Below are positions 35,904-45,239 of a DNA stretch of 64,000 nt, piece by piece; within the stretch, counting starts at the first letter, position 1, and the number at the start of each line of letters is the position of its first letter. The DNA comes from Bermanella sp047621325 (GTDB taxonomy: Bacteria > Pseudomonadota > Gammaproteobacteria > Pseudomonadales > Oceanobacteraceae). The stretch lies in the NCBI GenBank assembly GCA_047621325.1, contig JBLHLT010000002.1:62001-126000 (forward strand). Direction: 5' to 3'. The translations under genes and the position numbers were made by a program. The notes under the pieces are model-generated. The model ran no database searches and was not told where the DNA came from. It saw only the letters and a list, made by a program, of their open reading frames with translations.

Positions 35904-38162
35904 ATGAGTACGCCTTCGACACCCGAAATTAATTTTGATACGCCCGCCTTACGTCGCCATCGTAAAGGTCGCGCGGTTAAAGACCAGCTTGCAAAAGGTG
36001 GTATCGCCGTTGGTGGCCTAAGCATTATCGGTGCTGTGCTATTAATTTTCTTTTATTTACTTTATGAAGTGGCACCTATGTTTGTGCCAGCCGATGTAGA
36101 GCAGCAGGGTCAATATGCTATCCCTGGTGAACAATCCACAGCGGTATCACCAACCCTTTTATTAGCCATGGAAGAGCAAGCCGAAGTAGCGTTGCGCATT
36201 CAAAGTAATGGCGACTTTACCTTTTTTGCCGTAAGCGATGGCAGTATCATCAAGCAATATCGTTTACCGTTACAAGGTGATATCAGCGCGTACGATATCA
36301 ACACACAAGCCTCACGCGAGATGGCGTTTGTGAATCAAGATGGCGAAGTGTTTATCGCCAAACATAATTACCGCATTACATATCCAAATGATGTTCGCTT
36401 AATTACTCCAAAAGTGGACTTCCCTTATGGCGAAACGCCGTTACAAATTTTTGATCAACCGACCAAAGTAAACAACATCACCCTGCGTGATGGTGAAGAT
36501 GCCTTAGTACTGGCTGCAATTGATATTGACGGTTTATTACATGTCACTCGTTTTAATAAAGAAGTGGATTTTTTAAGTGATGAAGTAGTACTGGAATCTG
36601 AAAACGTAAATATGCCAAAAATTTCAGGCCACATTAATCAAGTGGAAATTGATCAAGGCATGAAATGGATGTTTGTATTGGCCGATCAACGATTATTACA
36701 TGTTATTAATTTAGAGCGTGGCACATTAGAACAAACGGTTGCACTTGATGATGTTGGCGTTATTACCAGTTTAGAAATGTTACTGGGTGAGAACTCACTA
36801 TTAATAGGTACAAGTACTGGTCAAATCAGCCAATGGTTTATGGCTCGTAAAGATGAAAAGTGGCGCTTACAGCAAGTGCGCGAATTTGAAATGCAACATG
36901 GCGAAGTAAAAGTTATTTCAACTGAGCAACGCCGTAAAGGTTTCTTTGTGGCAGGCGTTGAAGGTCAGGTGGCTATTTTTCACAGTACCGCACACCGCAC
37001 ATTATTTAATGAAAAATTAGTCGATAGCGAAATTGTTAATTTAACCATCAGTCCTCGTGCTAAAGATTTATTAATCGAAACCGCTGACGGCAAGATCACA
37101 CACTTTAAAGTGGATAACGAGCACCCAGAAATTTCTTGGACATCCATGTGGGATGAGGTTTGGTACGAAGGTTATGAGAAGCCAGCTTACACTTGGCAGA
37201 GTTCATCTTCTTCGTCTGATTTTGAGCCTAAATACTCTTTAGTACCACTTGCGTTTGGTACATTAAAAGGTGCTTTTTATGCCATGCTTCTGGCAGCGCC
37301 TTTAGCCATTGCAGGTGCTATCTACACGGCTTATTTCATGGCACCGGCACTGCGCCGTAAAGTGAAACCGATTATTGAATTAATGGAAGCCTTACCTACA
37401 GTAATCTTAGGTTTCTTAGCGGGTTTAGCATTAGCGCCATTTATTGAAAATAATTTGTTGGGCATTTTCATCATGATGATAGTGGTGCCCATATCCATGC
37501 TGGTGTTTGGTTTTACGTGGGTCAACTTACCCGCAAAAATTCGCCACGCAGTACCTGATGGCTGGGACTCAATTTTATTAATCCCAGTCATTATTCTTGC
37601 GGTTTATGTGGCCATTCAATTTAGCCCTGCACTAGAAAGTTTCTTTTTTGGTGGCTCAATGACCACGTGGTTGAATAATGATTTAGGTGTGAGCTTTAGC
37701 CAACGTAACGCATTAATTGTTGGTTTAGCCATGGGTTTTGCGGTTATCCCAACCATTTTCTCTATTGCAGAAGACGCCATTTTTAGCGTACCTAAATCAC
37801 TTAGTTATGGCTCATTAGCGTTAGGTGCCACCCCTTGGCAAACCATGATCAAGGTTGTATTGCCAACAGCAAGCCCGGGTATTTTTTCTGCACTGATGAT
37901 TGGCTTAGGTCGAGCAGTGGGTGAAACCATGATCGTACTCATGGCCACTGGTAATACACCGATCACCGATATGAATATTTTTGAAGGCATGCGGACCTTG
38001 GCTGCAAACATTGCAGTGGAAATTCCAGAATCAGAGGTGGCCAGTAGCCATTATCGAATTCTGTTCTTAACGGGTTTTGTATTGTTCTTGTTTACCTTTG
38101 TATTTAATACCGCAGCTGAAACCATACGTCAGCGTTTACGCACTAAATATGGTCAGTTGTAG
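35904..38162 (+). CDS. pstC: phosphate ABC transporter permease PstC, long form
   Basis: From ATG 35904 (MSTPSTPEINFDTPALRRHR) the product has 752 residues; an upstream codon at 35853 gives 769 but no better ribosome site. One helix near residues 30-55 is followed by a large periplasmic domain (about 60-440) with WD-like strands. The permease part follows, with six helices and the EAA-like loop (SYGSLALGATPWQTMIKVVL). The long form with a periplasmic insert is common in Pseudomonas and marine relatives; E. coli PstC is about 320 residues. It pairs with PstA in the inner membrane. Confidence 0.92.
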   Translation: MSTPSTPEINFDTPALRRHRKGRAVKDQLAKGGIAVGGLSIIGAVLLIFFYLLYEVAPMFVPADVEQQGQYAIPGEQSTAVSPTLLLAMEEQAEVALRIQSNGDFTFFAVSDGSIIKQYRLPLQGDISAYDINTQASREMAFVNQDGEVFIAKHNYRITYPNDVRLITPKVDFPYGETPLQIFDQPTKVNNITLRDGEDALVLAAIDIDGLLHVTRFNKEVDFLSDEVVLESENVNMPKISGHINQVEIDQGMKWMFVLADQRLLHVINLERGTLEQTVALDDVGVITSLEMLLGENSLLIGTSTGQISQWFMARKDEKWRLQQVREFEMQHGEVKVISTEQRRKGFFVAGVEGQVAIFHSTAHRTLFNEKLVDSEIVNLTISPRAKDLLIETADGKITHFKVDNEHPEISWTSMWDEVWYEGYEKPAYTWQSSSSSSDFEPKYSLVPLAFGTLKGAFYAMLLAAPLAIAGAIYTAYFMAPALRRKVKPIIELMEALPTVILGFLAGLALAPFIENNLLGIFIMMIVVPISMLVFGFTWVNLPAKIRHAVPDGWDSILLIPVIILAVYVAIQFSPALESFFFGGSMTTWLNNDLGVSFSQRNALIVGLAMGFAVIPTIFSIAEDAIFSVPKSLSYGSLALGATPWQTMIKVVLPTASPGIFSALMIGLGRAVGETMIVLMATGNTPITDMNIFEGMRTLAANIAVEIPESEVASSHYRILFLTGFVLFLFTFVFNTAAETIRQRLRTKYGQL

Positions 38163-38173
38163 GAGATCGATTC

Positions 38174-39850
38174 ATGAGAGTTTCAGTTAAAGAATGGGTT
38201 AAATCAGGGTCGCCGTTTATTTGGTTAAACGCCGGCGCGGTGGCCATTAGTATTATCATGGTACTAGGTTTAATTGGCTTTATTGCTGCAAAAGGCTTAG
38301 TGCATTTTTGGCCAGGCAAAATTATGGAAGCCACTTACACGCTGCCAGGAAATGAGCCTGCCATTATTATGGGGCAAATTAGTGACAGCGAAATGGTGCC
38401 GCAATCTCAGTTGAGAGCCATTGGCTTAAACACCGAAGATGGTGCTGCTGAAGCCAAACGTATCTTAATGAAAGTAGGTAACCGTGATGTTTATGGCGGT
38501 GATTTCCGCTGGGTACTTGAACACCATTTAACGGAACAAAATTACCCAGAAAATGCCATGGCGATTGAACGTCGTGAGTGGGGTAATTTTTATGGCTTCC
38601 TAGATAAAGTATATGAAGGTGAGCAATTAGTTGCGGATGGTAAGCAAGACCACGCAGCCGCATGGGCGCATTTTCAAACCTTGATCGAACGTGCACTTAA
38701 AATCCATGAAGACATCATGGATATTCAAAAACATGACATTGGTGCCATCAATTACGAAATCGAACGCTTACGTTTGCAGCAACGCTCTTACGAACTAAAT
38801 AAAAATTATGGCGACGAACAAAAAGCCGAATTAGAACATGCCCGCGCAGAATTAAACGCCGAGTACGAAGGTTACCAAGGTGAGTTAAGTGAATTATATG
38901 AGGCGCTAGAGCGTGATCATTTCACTGCAATCGAAATGGGTGGTCAAAGTATCCACATAAAAATGTCAGAAGTGGTGCGAGCATTTGAACCTAACAGCAT
39001 GAGCATCGTTGCAAAAATTGGCCATTACTTTTCAAAGTTAGGTGAATTCCTAGGGGATGACCCTCGTGAAGCCAACACAGAAGGCGGCGTATTCCCAGCG
39101 ATCTTCGGCACCGTATTAATGGTAATTTTAATGGCGATTATGGTGACGCCACTGGGTGTCATTGCCGCGGTGTATTTGCGTGAATACGCCAAGCAGGGTG
39201 TGATAACCAAAGTGATTCGTATTGCAGTAAATAACTTAGCAGGTGTGCCGTCGATTGTTTACGGAGTATTTGGTTTAGGTTTCTTTGTTTACTTTTTAGG
39301 GGGCACGATTGATGAATTGTTTTTCCCTGAAGCCTTACCATCACCAACCTTTGGTACATCGGGTTTGTTGTGGGCATCTATCACCTTAGCGCTATTAACT
39401 TTACCAGTGGTTATTGTGGCAACGGAAGAAGGTTTGGCGCGTATACCACGCATGATTCGTGAAGGCTCGTTAGCGTTAGGTGCCACCAAGTGGGAAACCC
39501 TAACGCGCGTTGTATTGCCAATGGCAAGCCCTGCGATGATGACCGGTGTGATTTTAGCCGTAGCCCGCGCAGCCGGTGAAGTGGCCCCGTTAATGTTAGT
39601 AGGTGTGGTTAAGTTAGCACCAACGTTGCCGTTAAATGGTAACTACCCATTTTTACACCTAGATCAAAAATTCATGCACCTAGGCTTCCATATTTATGAT
39701 GTGGGTTTCCAGAGCCCTAACGTTGAAGCCGCGCGTCCGTTGGTTTACGCCACCGCGTTGTTGCTAGTACTGGTGATTGCGTTACTGAATTTGTCAGCCA
39801 TTTATATTCGTAACCACCTGCGTGAAAAATATAAAGCATTAGAGATGTAA
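38174..39850 (+). CDS. pstA: phosphate ABC transporter permease PstA, long form
   Basis: The product has 558 residues. The first helix (about 20-45) is followed by a periplasmic/coiled segment (about 60-270, rich in charged residues such as EHARAELNAEYEGYQGELSE), then the permease domain with EGSLALGATKWETLTRVVLP. The start lies 11 bp behind pstC with GGAGA, so the two are co-translated. Like PstC it carries an insert absent from E. coli PstA. The two inserts probably face each other in the periplasm; that is inference. Confidence 0.92.
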   Translation: MRVSVKEWVKSGSPFIWLNAGAVAISIIMVLGLIGFIAAKGLVHFWPGKIMEATYTLPGNEPAIIMGQISDSEMVPQSQLRAIGLNTEDGAAEAKRILMKVGNRDVYGGDFRWVLEHHLTEQNYPENAMAIERREWGNFYGFLDKVYEGEQLVADGKQDHAAAWAHFQTLIERALKIHEDIMDIQKHDIGAINYEIERLRLQQRSYELNKNYGDEQKAELEHARAELNAEYEGYQGELSELYEALERDHFTAIEMGGQSIHIKMSEVVRAFEPNSMSIVAKIGHYFSKLGEFLGDDPREANTEGGVFPAIFGTVLMVILMAIMVTPLGVIAAVYLREYAKQGVITKVIRIAVNNLAGVPSIVYGVFGLGFFVYFLGGTIDELFFPEALPSPTFGTSGLLWASITLALLTLPVVIVATEEGLARIPRMIREGSLALGATKWETLTRVVLPMASPAMMTGVILAVARAAGEVAPLMLVGVVKLAPTLPLNGNYPFLHLDQKFMHLGFHIYDVGFQSPNVEAARPLVYATALLLVLVIALLNLSAIYIRNHLREKYKALEM

Positions 39851-39867
39851 CGTCTAAGACGTTAAGC

Positions 39868-39902
39868 GGGAGACGTAAGGCGCCATTTGCGCTTACGCTC
39901 CA
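39868..39902 (+). other. hairpin between pstA and pstB
   Basis: GGAGACGTAAGGCGC (39870-39884) and GCGCTTACGCTCC (39890-39902) form a long, nearly perfect stem around a short loop. No T-run follows. An RNA processing or stability role is possible. Confidence 0.45.
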
Positions 39903-39946
39903 GCATCAAAATTGAACCGAATTAAAAAATTATAGTGAATAAAATT

Positions 39947-40786
39947 ATGACAGAAGCAACAGAGAAAAAAGGTCACAGCATTAGCATGTCGGCTATGGGC
40001 CGTGAATCTAAACACTTAGATTTATCGAAAGAAATTCCAGCGCTAAAAGTAAACGATCTACGCCTTAGCTACGGCGACAAAGAAGCCCTACATGGCATTA
40101 ATATGATTATCCCGAAAAAACGTGTAACGGCGTTCATTGGACCATCGGGTTGTGGTAAATCCACATTACTGCGCTGCTTTAACCGTATGAACGACTTGGT
40201 TGATGGTTGCAACATTACCGGTGAAATTTTATTAGATGAACAAAACATCTATCAAAAAGGTGTAGACGTTGCCGAGCTACGTCGTCGCGTTGGTATGGTA
40301 TTTCAGAAGCCAAACCCATTTCCAAAAAGTATTTATGAAAACGTCGCCTATGGTTTGCGTATTCAAGGTATTAAGAAAAAGCGTCAAATTGATGAAGCCG
40401 TAGAATGGGCATTAAAAAGCGCGGCCCTTTGGAATGAAGTAAAAGATCGCCTACACGAAAGTGCATTGGGCATGTCAGGTGGACAGCAACAGCGTTTGGT
40501 TATTGCTCGTACCATTGCGGTAAAACCTGAAGTGCTATTGTTAGATGAACCCGCGTCAGCACTTGACCCAATTTCTACATTAAAAATTGAAGAACTTATT
40601 CACGAATTGAAAAATGATTTCACCATCGCCATCGTAACCCACAACATGCAACAGGCCGCACGTGTCAGCGATTACACCGCATTTATGTATATGGGTGACA
40701 TGGTGGAATTTGGCGATACCGACCAATTGTTTACCAACCCACAGAAAAAGCAGACCGAAGATTATATTACCGGTCGCTACGGCTAG
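39947..40786 (+). CDS. pstB: phosphate ABC transporter ATPase PstB
   Basis: The ATP-binding subunit of the Pst system has Walker A GPSGCGKST, signature LGMSGGQQQRL, Walker B EVLLLDEPASALDP and the H-loop THNMQQ. GTG 39935 (MNKIMTEA) or ATG 39947 (MTEATEKKGHSISMSAMG) can start it, giving 283 or 279 residues; neither has a strong ribosome site, so the start is uncertain. The N-terminal extension of about 25 residues is typical of Pseudomonas-type PstB. It lies between pstA and phoU. Confidence 0.93.
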   Translation: MTEATEKKGHSISMSAMGRESKHLDLSKEIPALKVNDLRLSYGDKEALHGINMIIPKKRVTAFIGPSGCGKSTLLRCFNRMNDLVDGCNITGEILLDEQNIYQKGVDVAELRRRVGMVFQKPNPFPKSIYENVAYGLRIQGIKKKRQIDEAVEWALKSAALWNEVKDRLHESALGMSGGQQQRLVIARTIAVKPEVLLLDEPASALDPISTLKIEELIHELKNDFTIAIVTHNMQQAARVSDYTAFMYMGDMVEFGDTDQLFTNPQKKQTEDYITGRYG

Positions 40787-40872
40787 AGTTGACTAAAGCT
40801 ATAAATAATATACGTCGTAATAAGTTGGTAAACGAAAAAGCATTCAGCTAGACATAGCTAAAGGGGAAGACC

Positions 40873-41592
40873 ATGGATTTAACAAACGATGCCCATACTG
40901 ACCACATAAGTCAGCAGTTTAATGACGAACTAGAGCGTGTCAAAAGCCACGTACTAGAAATGGGTGGCCTAGTTGAACAGCAAGTAGGCGATGCAATTAA
41001 ATCGTTAATCGAAGCAGACAGCGAGCTTGCCGTTAACGTACGGGCTACCGATAAACGCATTAACCAAATGGAAGTCGACATCGACGAAGAATGCACTCGC
41101 ATCATCGCCCGTCGTCAACCTGCAGCAAGTGACTTACGTTTAATCATTGCCGCCACAAAAGCGGTGAATGACCTAGAGCGTATTGGCGATGAAAGTGCCA
41201 AGATTGCTCGTCTTGCTATGAAACTATGTGAAGAAGGTGAATCGCCGCGTGGTTACGTGGAAATCCGCCACATCGGCGATCGTGTACGTCGCATGACTCA
41301 AAACGCATTAACCGCGTTTGCCCGTCTAGATGTAGACACCGCACTGGCTGTTGCACAAGAAGACAAAGACGTAGACCGTGAATATGAAAGCGCCATGCGT
41401 GAGATGGTGACGTACATGATGGAAGACCCGCGTTCAATCAAACGTGTAATGAACGTGATTTGGTCACTACGTGCACTTGAGCGTATTGGTGACCACGCCC
41501 GCAACATTGCCGAAAACGTTATCTATTTAGTAAAAGGCAAAGACGTGCGTCATATCAGCATTGATGAAATGGAACGCGTACTAGACCAGTAA
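40873..41592 (+). CDS. phoU: phosphate signalling regulator PhoU
   Basis: The product has 239 residues and two three-helix-bundle repeats with the metal-binding signatures EIDEECTRIIARRQP-like (VDIDEECTRIIARRQPAASD) and MEDPRSIKRVMNVIWSLRAL. PhoU couples Pst transport to PhoR, holding PhoB inactive when phosphate is plentiful. phoR/phoB lie 6.5 kb downstream on the other strand. The start has a good ribosome site (AAAGGGGAAGACC). Confidence 0.95.
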   Translation: MDLTNDAHTDHISQQFNDELERVKSHVLEMGGLVEQQVGDAIKSLIEADSELAVNVRATDKRINQMEVDIDEECTRIIARRQPAASDLRLIIAATKAVNDLERIGDESAKIARLAMKLCEEGESPRGYVEIRHIGDRVRRMTQNALTAFARLDVDTALAVAQEDKDVDREYESAMREMVTYMMEDPRSIKRVMNVIWSLRALERIGDHARNIAENVIYLVKGKDVRHISIDEMERVLDQ

Positions 41593-41617
41593 AAAGCCGG
41601 ATATTGGTTATTTAATC

Positions 41618-41652
41618 AGCGGTTTTAGACAGTGATCGTGTCTAAACCGCTC
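41618..41652. terminator. hairpin downstream of phoU
   Basis: AGCGGTTTTAGACA and TGTCTAAACCGCT form a 13-bp stem with a 7-base loop. The following AAAAAA instead of T makes it a poorer intrinsic terminator for phoU, but it may end transcription with help. Confidence 0.5.
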
Positions 41653-41711
41653 AAAAAACCTAAGCCTTTGAAAGTATTTGAAAAAAATAGAAAAACAGAC
41701 AGTAAAAAGGC

Positions 41712-41740
41712 TTGACGCTACCGCGACTTACCCATAAAAT
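41712..41740 (+). promoter_or_regulatory. sigma-70 promoter of tRNA-Thr
   Basis: TTGACG (41712-41717) and TAAAAT (41735-41740) are 17 bp apart. The tRNA begins 14 bp behind the -10 box. Confidence 0.75.
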
Positions 41741-41754
41741 GCGCTCCAATTCGT

Positions 41755-41830
<76 letters not shown>

Positions 41831-41840
41831 CGAATTTTTA

Positions 41841-41872
41841 AAGCCCGCTTAGTAATAAGCGGGCTTTTTTTT
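41841..41872 (+). terminator. rho-independent terminator of tRNA-Thr
   Basis: AAGCCCGCTT, loop AGTAAT, AAGCGGGCTT, then a run of eight T. This is a strong intrinsic terminator. Confidence 0.93.
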
Positions 41873-42011
41873 GCCTGTCTATTTTTGATTTGGTTACCCT
41901 TATGGTCACCTTAGCACTGAGGGAGATAGCTTCGTAAAAGGTCGCGTGGCTGAATTTTGGTTAAAGATTTGCGCCTCAATCTGAAAAAAAGATGACTAAC
42001 TGAAGAAAAAT

Positions 42012-42115
42012 TCGGCCTAAAGACCGACCTACAATGTTAGAAAATCGAATGACGTAGGCGGGATTTTACTAATAACCATTATGCGAAGAATGCAGGTCGG
42101 GATTTATCTCGACAA
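42012..42115. repeat. dispersed-repeat-like fragments in a gene-free stretch
   Basis: Within 41873-42331 I see no gene. It contains TCGGCCTAAAGACCGA, GTAGGCGGGATTT and GCAGGTCGGGATTTATCTCG. These look like copies of the short CGGG-ATTT-CCCG palindromes that are scattered in marine Gammaproteobacteria. The copies differ, so they are decayed. Confidence 0.35.
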
Positions 42116-42331
42116 TAAAGTCGTCGAATAAAAAATGCTGATTCAGAGTTGCTGTTTCATACAGTCCCGTTAGCAAGCTATTTAATACTTAGGTCCTACC
42201 CACTTGATGTGATAATTCCTGAATATCTCCTAATTCATTAGCATAATTTTAAGTTGTATTATCAATGGTTTCTTGACCGCAATAATTAGGACTAATATTT
42301 TTTATCACCTATTAAACGGATTTATAATGGT

Positions 42332-42646
42332 ATGTCAGATACAGAAAGAGCAAGAGAAGTTATAGATGCTTTCTTTAAAGAAGCAGGATTCACTCATGGT
42401 TGGAGTGGTCAGGTTAATGAGAATGTAGCCAAAGTATTTGGAAAGATGCTAGAGGCAACACGAGACTGTTCAGCTGCGTTTGTTTGGGTGCCAAAACCAA
42501 CGGGTGTTCCGAGTATTAGCTGGATTGCTAAAAGTTTAGGTCGTGGCTTCATAAGAGATATACAAGGTAAACGATCATTTGTATGTGCTCAGCGTGCGGT
42601 TTATAACGTTAAAAGAGAATTAGATATGGCGGCAATGGGTTTATGA
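42332..42646 (+). CDS. hypothetical protein (104 aa)
   Basis: The product is a soluble protein of 104 residues. It has an N-terminal helix-rich segment (ERAREVIDAFFKEAGFTHGW) and a conserved-looking tail (ISWIAKSLGRGFIRDIQGKR). I do not recognise a family. The stop overlaps the next start (ATGA), so the two genes are a translationally coupled pair. Neither has a visible tie to the neighbours. Base composition is AT-rich compared with the flanking phosphate genes, so a recent arrival is possible. Confidence 0.5.
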   Translation: MSDTERAREVIDAFFKEAGFTHGWSGQVNENVAKVFGKMLEATRDCSAAFVWVPKPTGVPSISWIAKSLGRGFIRDIQGKRSFVCAQRAVYNVKRELDMAAMGL

Positions 42647-43197
42647 ATAAACTAATTTTGTACATGCTATTTGCTGCGTCAATGAATGTTTATGCTGAGC
42701 AGCTTAATCATTGTAAAAAAGATGAAGCGACTTTTGAGGTGAGTGAGCTTGCATTTAAATTTGAATTGAGGGATTTAAAGTACCTTAATATACTTAACGG
42801 GAGTGCGGCTTCAGCGTTTCTTCAATTTAAACATGACGCTTTTCCTGATTTAAACATTATAACGACTAGCGAGGGCTTAGTAACAGGAGGCGCAAGTCAT
42901 AATAATGGATATAAAAAGCTGGGTGTTGATGACTTAAATGGCTTTTTTAATAAATTAAAAGAGGAATCAACGGAAGGTGAGTACCTACATGATATTAAGG
43001 CTGTTTTTAATGCAATGGATGCTAAATCTATTGTGATAAAATCGGTTAATAATATGACAACCTATACTCTGATAAATAATATGGATGGCAAAGATGTTAT
43101 TTACATTCAGAGGAAGGAAGACCCCAGAATCATGATGCTGGTGTCTGACTTAGATCCGCAAGAATTAGACAAGCTTTACAGTCAAATTTGCTATTAA
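42643..43197 (+). CDS. exported hypothetical protein (184 aa)
   Basis: A signal peptide (MNKLILYMLFAASMNVYA) precedes about 166 residues of soluble protein, with two cysteines (near residues 23 and 183) that could form a disulfide. I see no known motif. It overlaps the 104-residue gene by four bases, so the pair probably works together: one cytoplasmic, one periplasmic. A toxin-immunity pair is one possibility, but there is no direct support. Confidence 0.5.
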   Translation: MNKLILYMLFAASMNVYAEQLNHCKKDEATFEVSELAFKFELRDLKYLNILNGSAASAFLQFKHDAFPDLNIITTSEGLVTGGASHNNGYKKLGVDDLNGFFNKLKEESTEGEYLHDIKAVFNAMDAKSIVIKSVNNMTTYTLINNMDGKDVIYIQRKEDPRIMMLVSDLDPQELDKLYSQICY

Positions 43198-43246
43198 AAT
43201 AATGATGACGGTTTTTGTCTCTGATAAGCGTCAGGTTATTCAGGAC

Positions 43247-43750
43247 TTAAAACCGCACACTTAGACTCAACGAAACCCCTTTTTCAATGCCGTCACTGCT
43301 CAAGTTCAATTGCACAGGCACATCCGTTAGCTCTCCATCATTGATTCCGCCTTGCGAGACGTACCATAGAGCGGCTGTAGCAGCTTGTACTACGTCAAGC
43401 TCTACAGTGCTTGTGTCAAAGCCATAGGCACCCTCAGAGGCATCAAAAGGGCAAGGACTTTGGGCCACTTGAGTGTATGAATATTCAGGTAACAGTTCTA
43501 TTTCATTACTACCGTGACAAAACGACAGTGGGGCCATCACTAGCGTGGTAACCGCAGCAAGTCGGCGTAACCAATGCTGTTTAATTAGGGTACGATGCAC
43601 TTTAGAGCGTTTAATATAGCCTAAAGCGACTAACGCCTTACCTAAAGTTAGCTGGTGTTGTTGCTGATAAATGAGGGCTTCATCTAACTGACCTTGAGTG
43701 ATAACACCTCGGCTGGTCAGCAAATCTCCCAAACGATAATTTTGCTTCAT
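43247..43750 (-). CDS. MshEN-domain protein with a single membrane helix and periplasmic tail
   Basis: Residues 4-50 (RLGDLLTSRGVITQGQLDEA, then LGKALVALGYI) match the MshEN/T2SSE N-terminal fold, which in MshE binds cyclic di-GMP. A basic patch and one hydrophobic helix (LRRLAAVTTLVMAPLSF) follow, then about 95 residues outside the membrane. An ATPase domain is absent; the length is 167 residues. The protein could link a cytoplasmic nucleotide signal to the periplasm, but this is inference. It stands alone; 43751-44036 upstream shows no gene or clear motif. Confidence 0.6.
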   Translation of the reverse strand: MKQNYRLGDLLTSRGVITQGQLDEALIYQQQHQLTLGKALVALGYIKRSKVHRTLIKQHWLRRLAAVTTLVMAPLSFCHGSNEIELLPEYSYTQVAQSPCPFDASEGAYGFDTSTVELDVVQAATAALWYVSQGGINDGELTDVPVQLNLSSDGIEKGVSLSLSVRF

Positions 43751-44047
43751 GCAACAGTCCGTTTCAATTTCTGGATAAGACCTAGTGTGACAGAACTCTC
43801 AAATCTCACTAGTGCACGGCTATATTATTCGGATCTAGAAACGTAGAAATCATATAGCTAGAAAGCATCCATTACTGAATGTATCTCACGACCAAAAGAT
43901 TAAAATGTCATTTAAAACAGTGACTTGTGAGGTGTGTTTGTTAAGGGTTTAAGACGAGCCAAAAAAATGCATTACAAAATGAAACATGCTTCAAGCGCTT
44001 AGCTCGGCTTTTGACCTAAGGTTAAACCAGATCAACGGGAGATGGAT

Positions 44048-44383
44048 ATGAGTTGGATGACGGATTTATTGCTGCAAGCCAGTGGTTGGCTTAAACCTTA
44101 TAGCATGCAGTTGGCTGTGGCGTTTGTGGCGACATTATTAGTGATTTATGGTGATGCCATTAATAAAACGGTGAGAGTGTTTGTGAAGCCTTATCCGTTC
44201 CTTATTCGCATCACTGCATTTGTTGTACTTTGCACCCTAGGATATGGCGCGTTGACGGTATGGGGTTCCAGCCAAATACATCAATTTATGCAGCAGATAC
44301 CAGCGACGTTTTTTGCTCCTGTGGTCTTAACTGCTTTTATTATATTGGGTGTATTGGCCGAACGGTTCCATAAAAAAAGCTAG
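44048..44383 (+). CDS. DUF3392 membrane protein
   Basis: The start ATG 44048 has GGGAG at 44037-44041, six bases away; ATG 44042 would be too close. The 111-residue product has three membrane helices and the family features LLQASGWLKPYSMQLAVAF and INKTVRVFVKPYPFLIRI. The function of DUF3392 is unknown. No operon partner is seen. Confidence 0.75.
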   Translation: MSWMTDLLLQASGWLKPYSMQLAVAFVATLLVIYGDAINKTVRVFVKPYPFLIRITAFVVLCTLGYGALTVWGSSQIHQFMQQIPATFFAPVVLTAFIILGVLAERFHKKS

Positions 44384-44449
44384 GGCGCTTTCAAGCCCCC
44401 TCGTCTCTCTCTATACTGGCGGTCTTAATAAAAACAATAAAAAGATGCC

Positions 44450-45205
44450 ATGAAAAAAATTCTATTCGTTTTATTTCTCATATGTAGCCAAAGCGTGCTG
44501 GCCTTTAGTGATCTTGGCCACAAAATGGTGGCCGCCGCTGCCTGGCAGCAGCTGACCCCATTTGCTAAACAAACCGTTGAGCGGTTACTGGGTTCGGGTG
44601 AAGCTAACTTTATCGAAGCCAGTGTCTGGGCCGATCGCATAAAAAGTAATGAAGAATTTAATTACCTTAAGCCCCTGCATTACGTCAATATGCCAAAAAA
44701 CGCGGCGAATTATCGCCAAGCTCGCGACTGTAAAAAAAATAAATGTGTGGTTGAAGCAATTAAAGATTTTAGCCGAATCGCCAAAACGGGCAGCGAGAAA
44801 GAACAAACCCTTGCCCTTCGGATGTTGATTCATCTTATTGCTGACGTGCACCAGCCGCTGCACGCAGGCTTATTTGAGGACAGAGGCGGTAATTGGTACG
44901 AAATTAAATACGAAGGCAGCAGCATGACCCTACATAAATTTTGGGATAACCATGTGGTGAAACGCTTTGATCAAGATGCGTTTGCGGGTGCCCAGAAAAT
45001 CATTGCGAATGATGTGGCTGTTGACGTGAGTAACCCTGTGAAGTGGGCGGAAGAAAGTCATGTAATTGTGGTGGATTCTGTGTATTTAGCAGAAGAAAAC
45101 AACGTATTGAGTGATGAGTATTTGCTAATGGCCGATACCATTATGCAACAGCAATTGAGTCGCGCATCTTGGCGGTTAGCCATGTGGCTTAATACGCTGT
45201 GGTAA
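44450..45205 (+). CDS. S1/P1-type zinc nuclease, exported
   Basis: The product has 251 residues with a signal peptide ending at SVLA. The mature N-terminus is FSDLGHKMVA; in family members the first mature residue is a tryptophan (WGxxGH) whose backbone binds zinc, and here it is phenylalanine. Other zinc-site motifs are intact: LIADVHQPLHAG, and GGNWYEIKYEG with LHKFWDNHVV. The enzyme cleaves single-stranded nucleic acid and 3'-nucleotides in the periplasm. Phosphate scavenging fits the neighbouring Pho genes, but no Pho box is visible in front. Confidence 0.85.
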   Translation: MKKILFVLFLICSQSVLAFSDLGHKMVAAAAWQQLTPFAKQTVERLLGSGEANFIEASVWADRIKSNEEFNYLKPLHYVNMPKNAANYRQARDCKKNKCVVEAIKDFSRIAKTGSEKEQTLALRMLIHLIADVHQPLHAGLFEDRGGNWYEIKYEGSSMTLHKFWDNHVVKRFDQDAFAGAQKIIANDVAVDVSNPVKWAEESHVIVVDSVYLAEENNVLSDEYLLMADTIMQQQLSRASWRLAMWLNTLW

Positions 45206-45239
45206 GCGTTAATCAACAGAGTAAATAAATAGAGAAACG

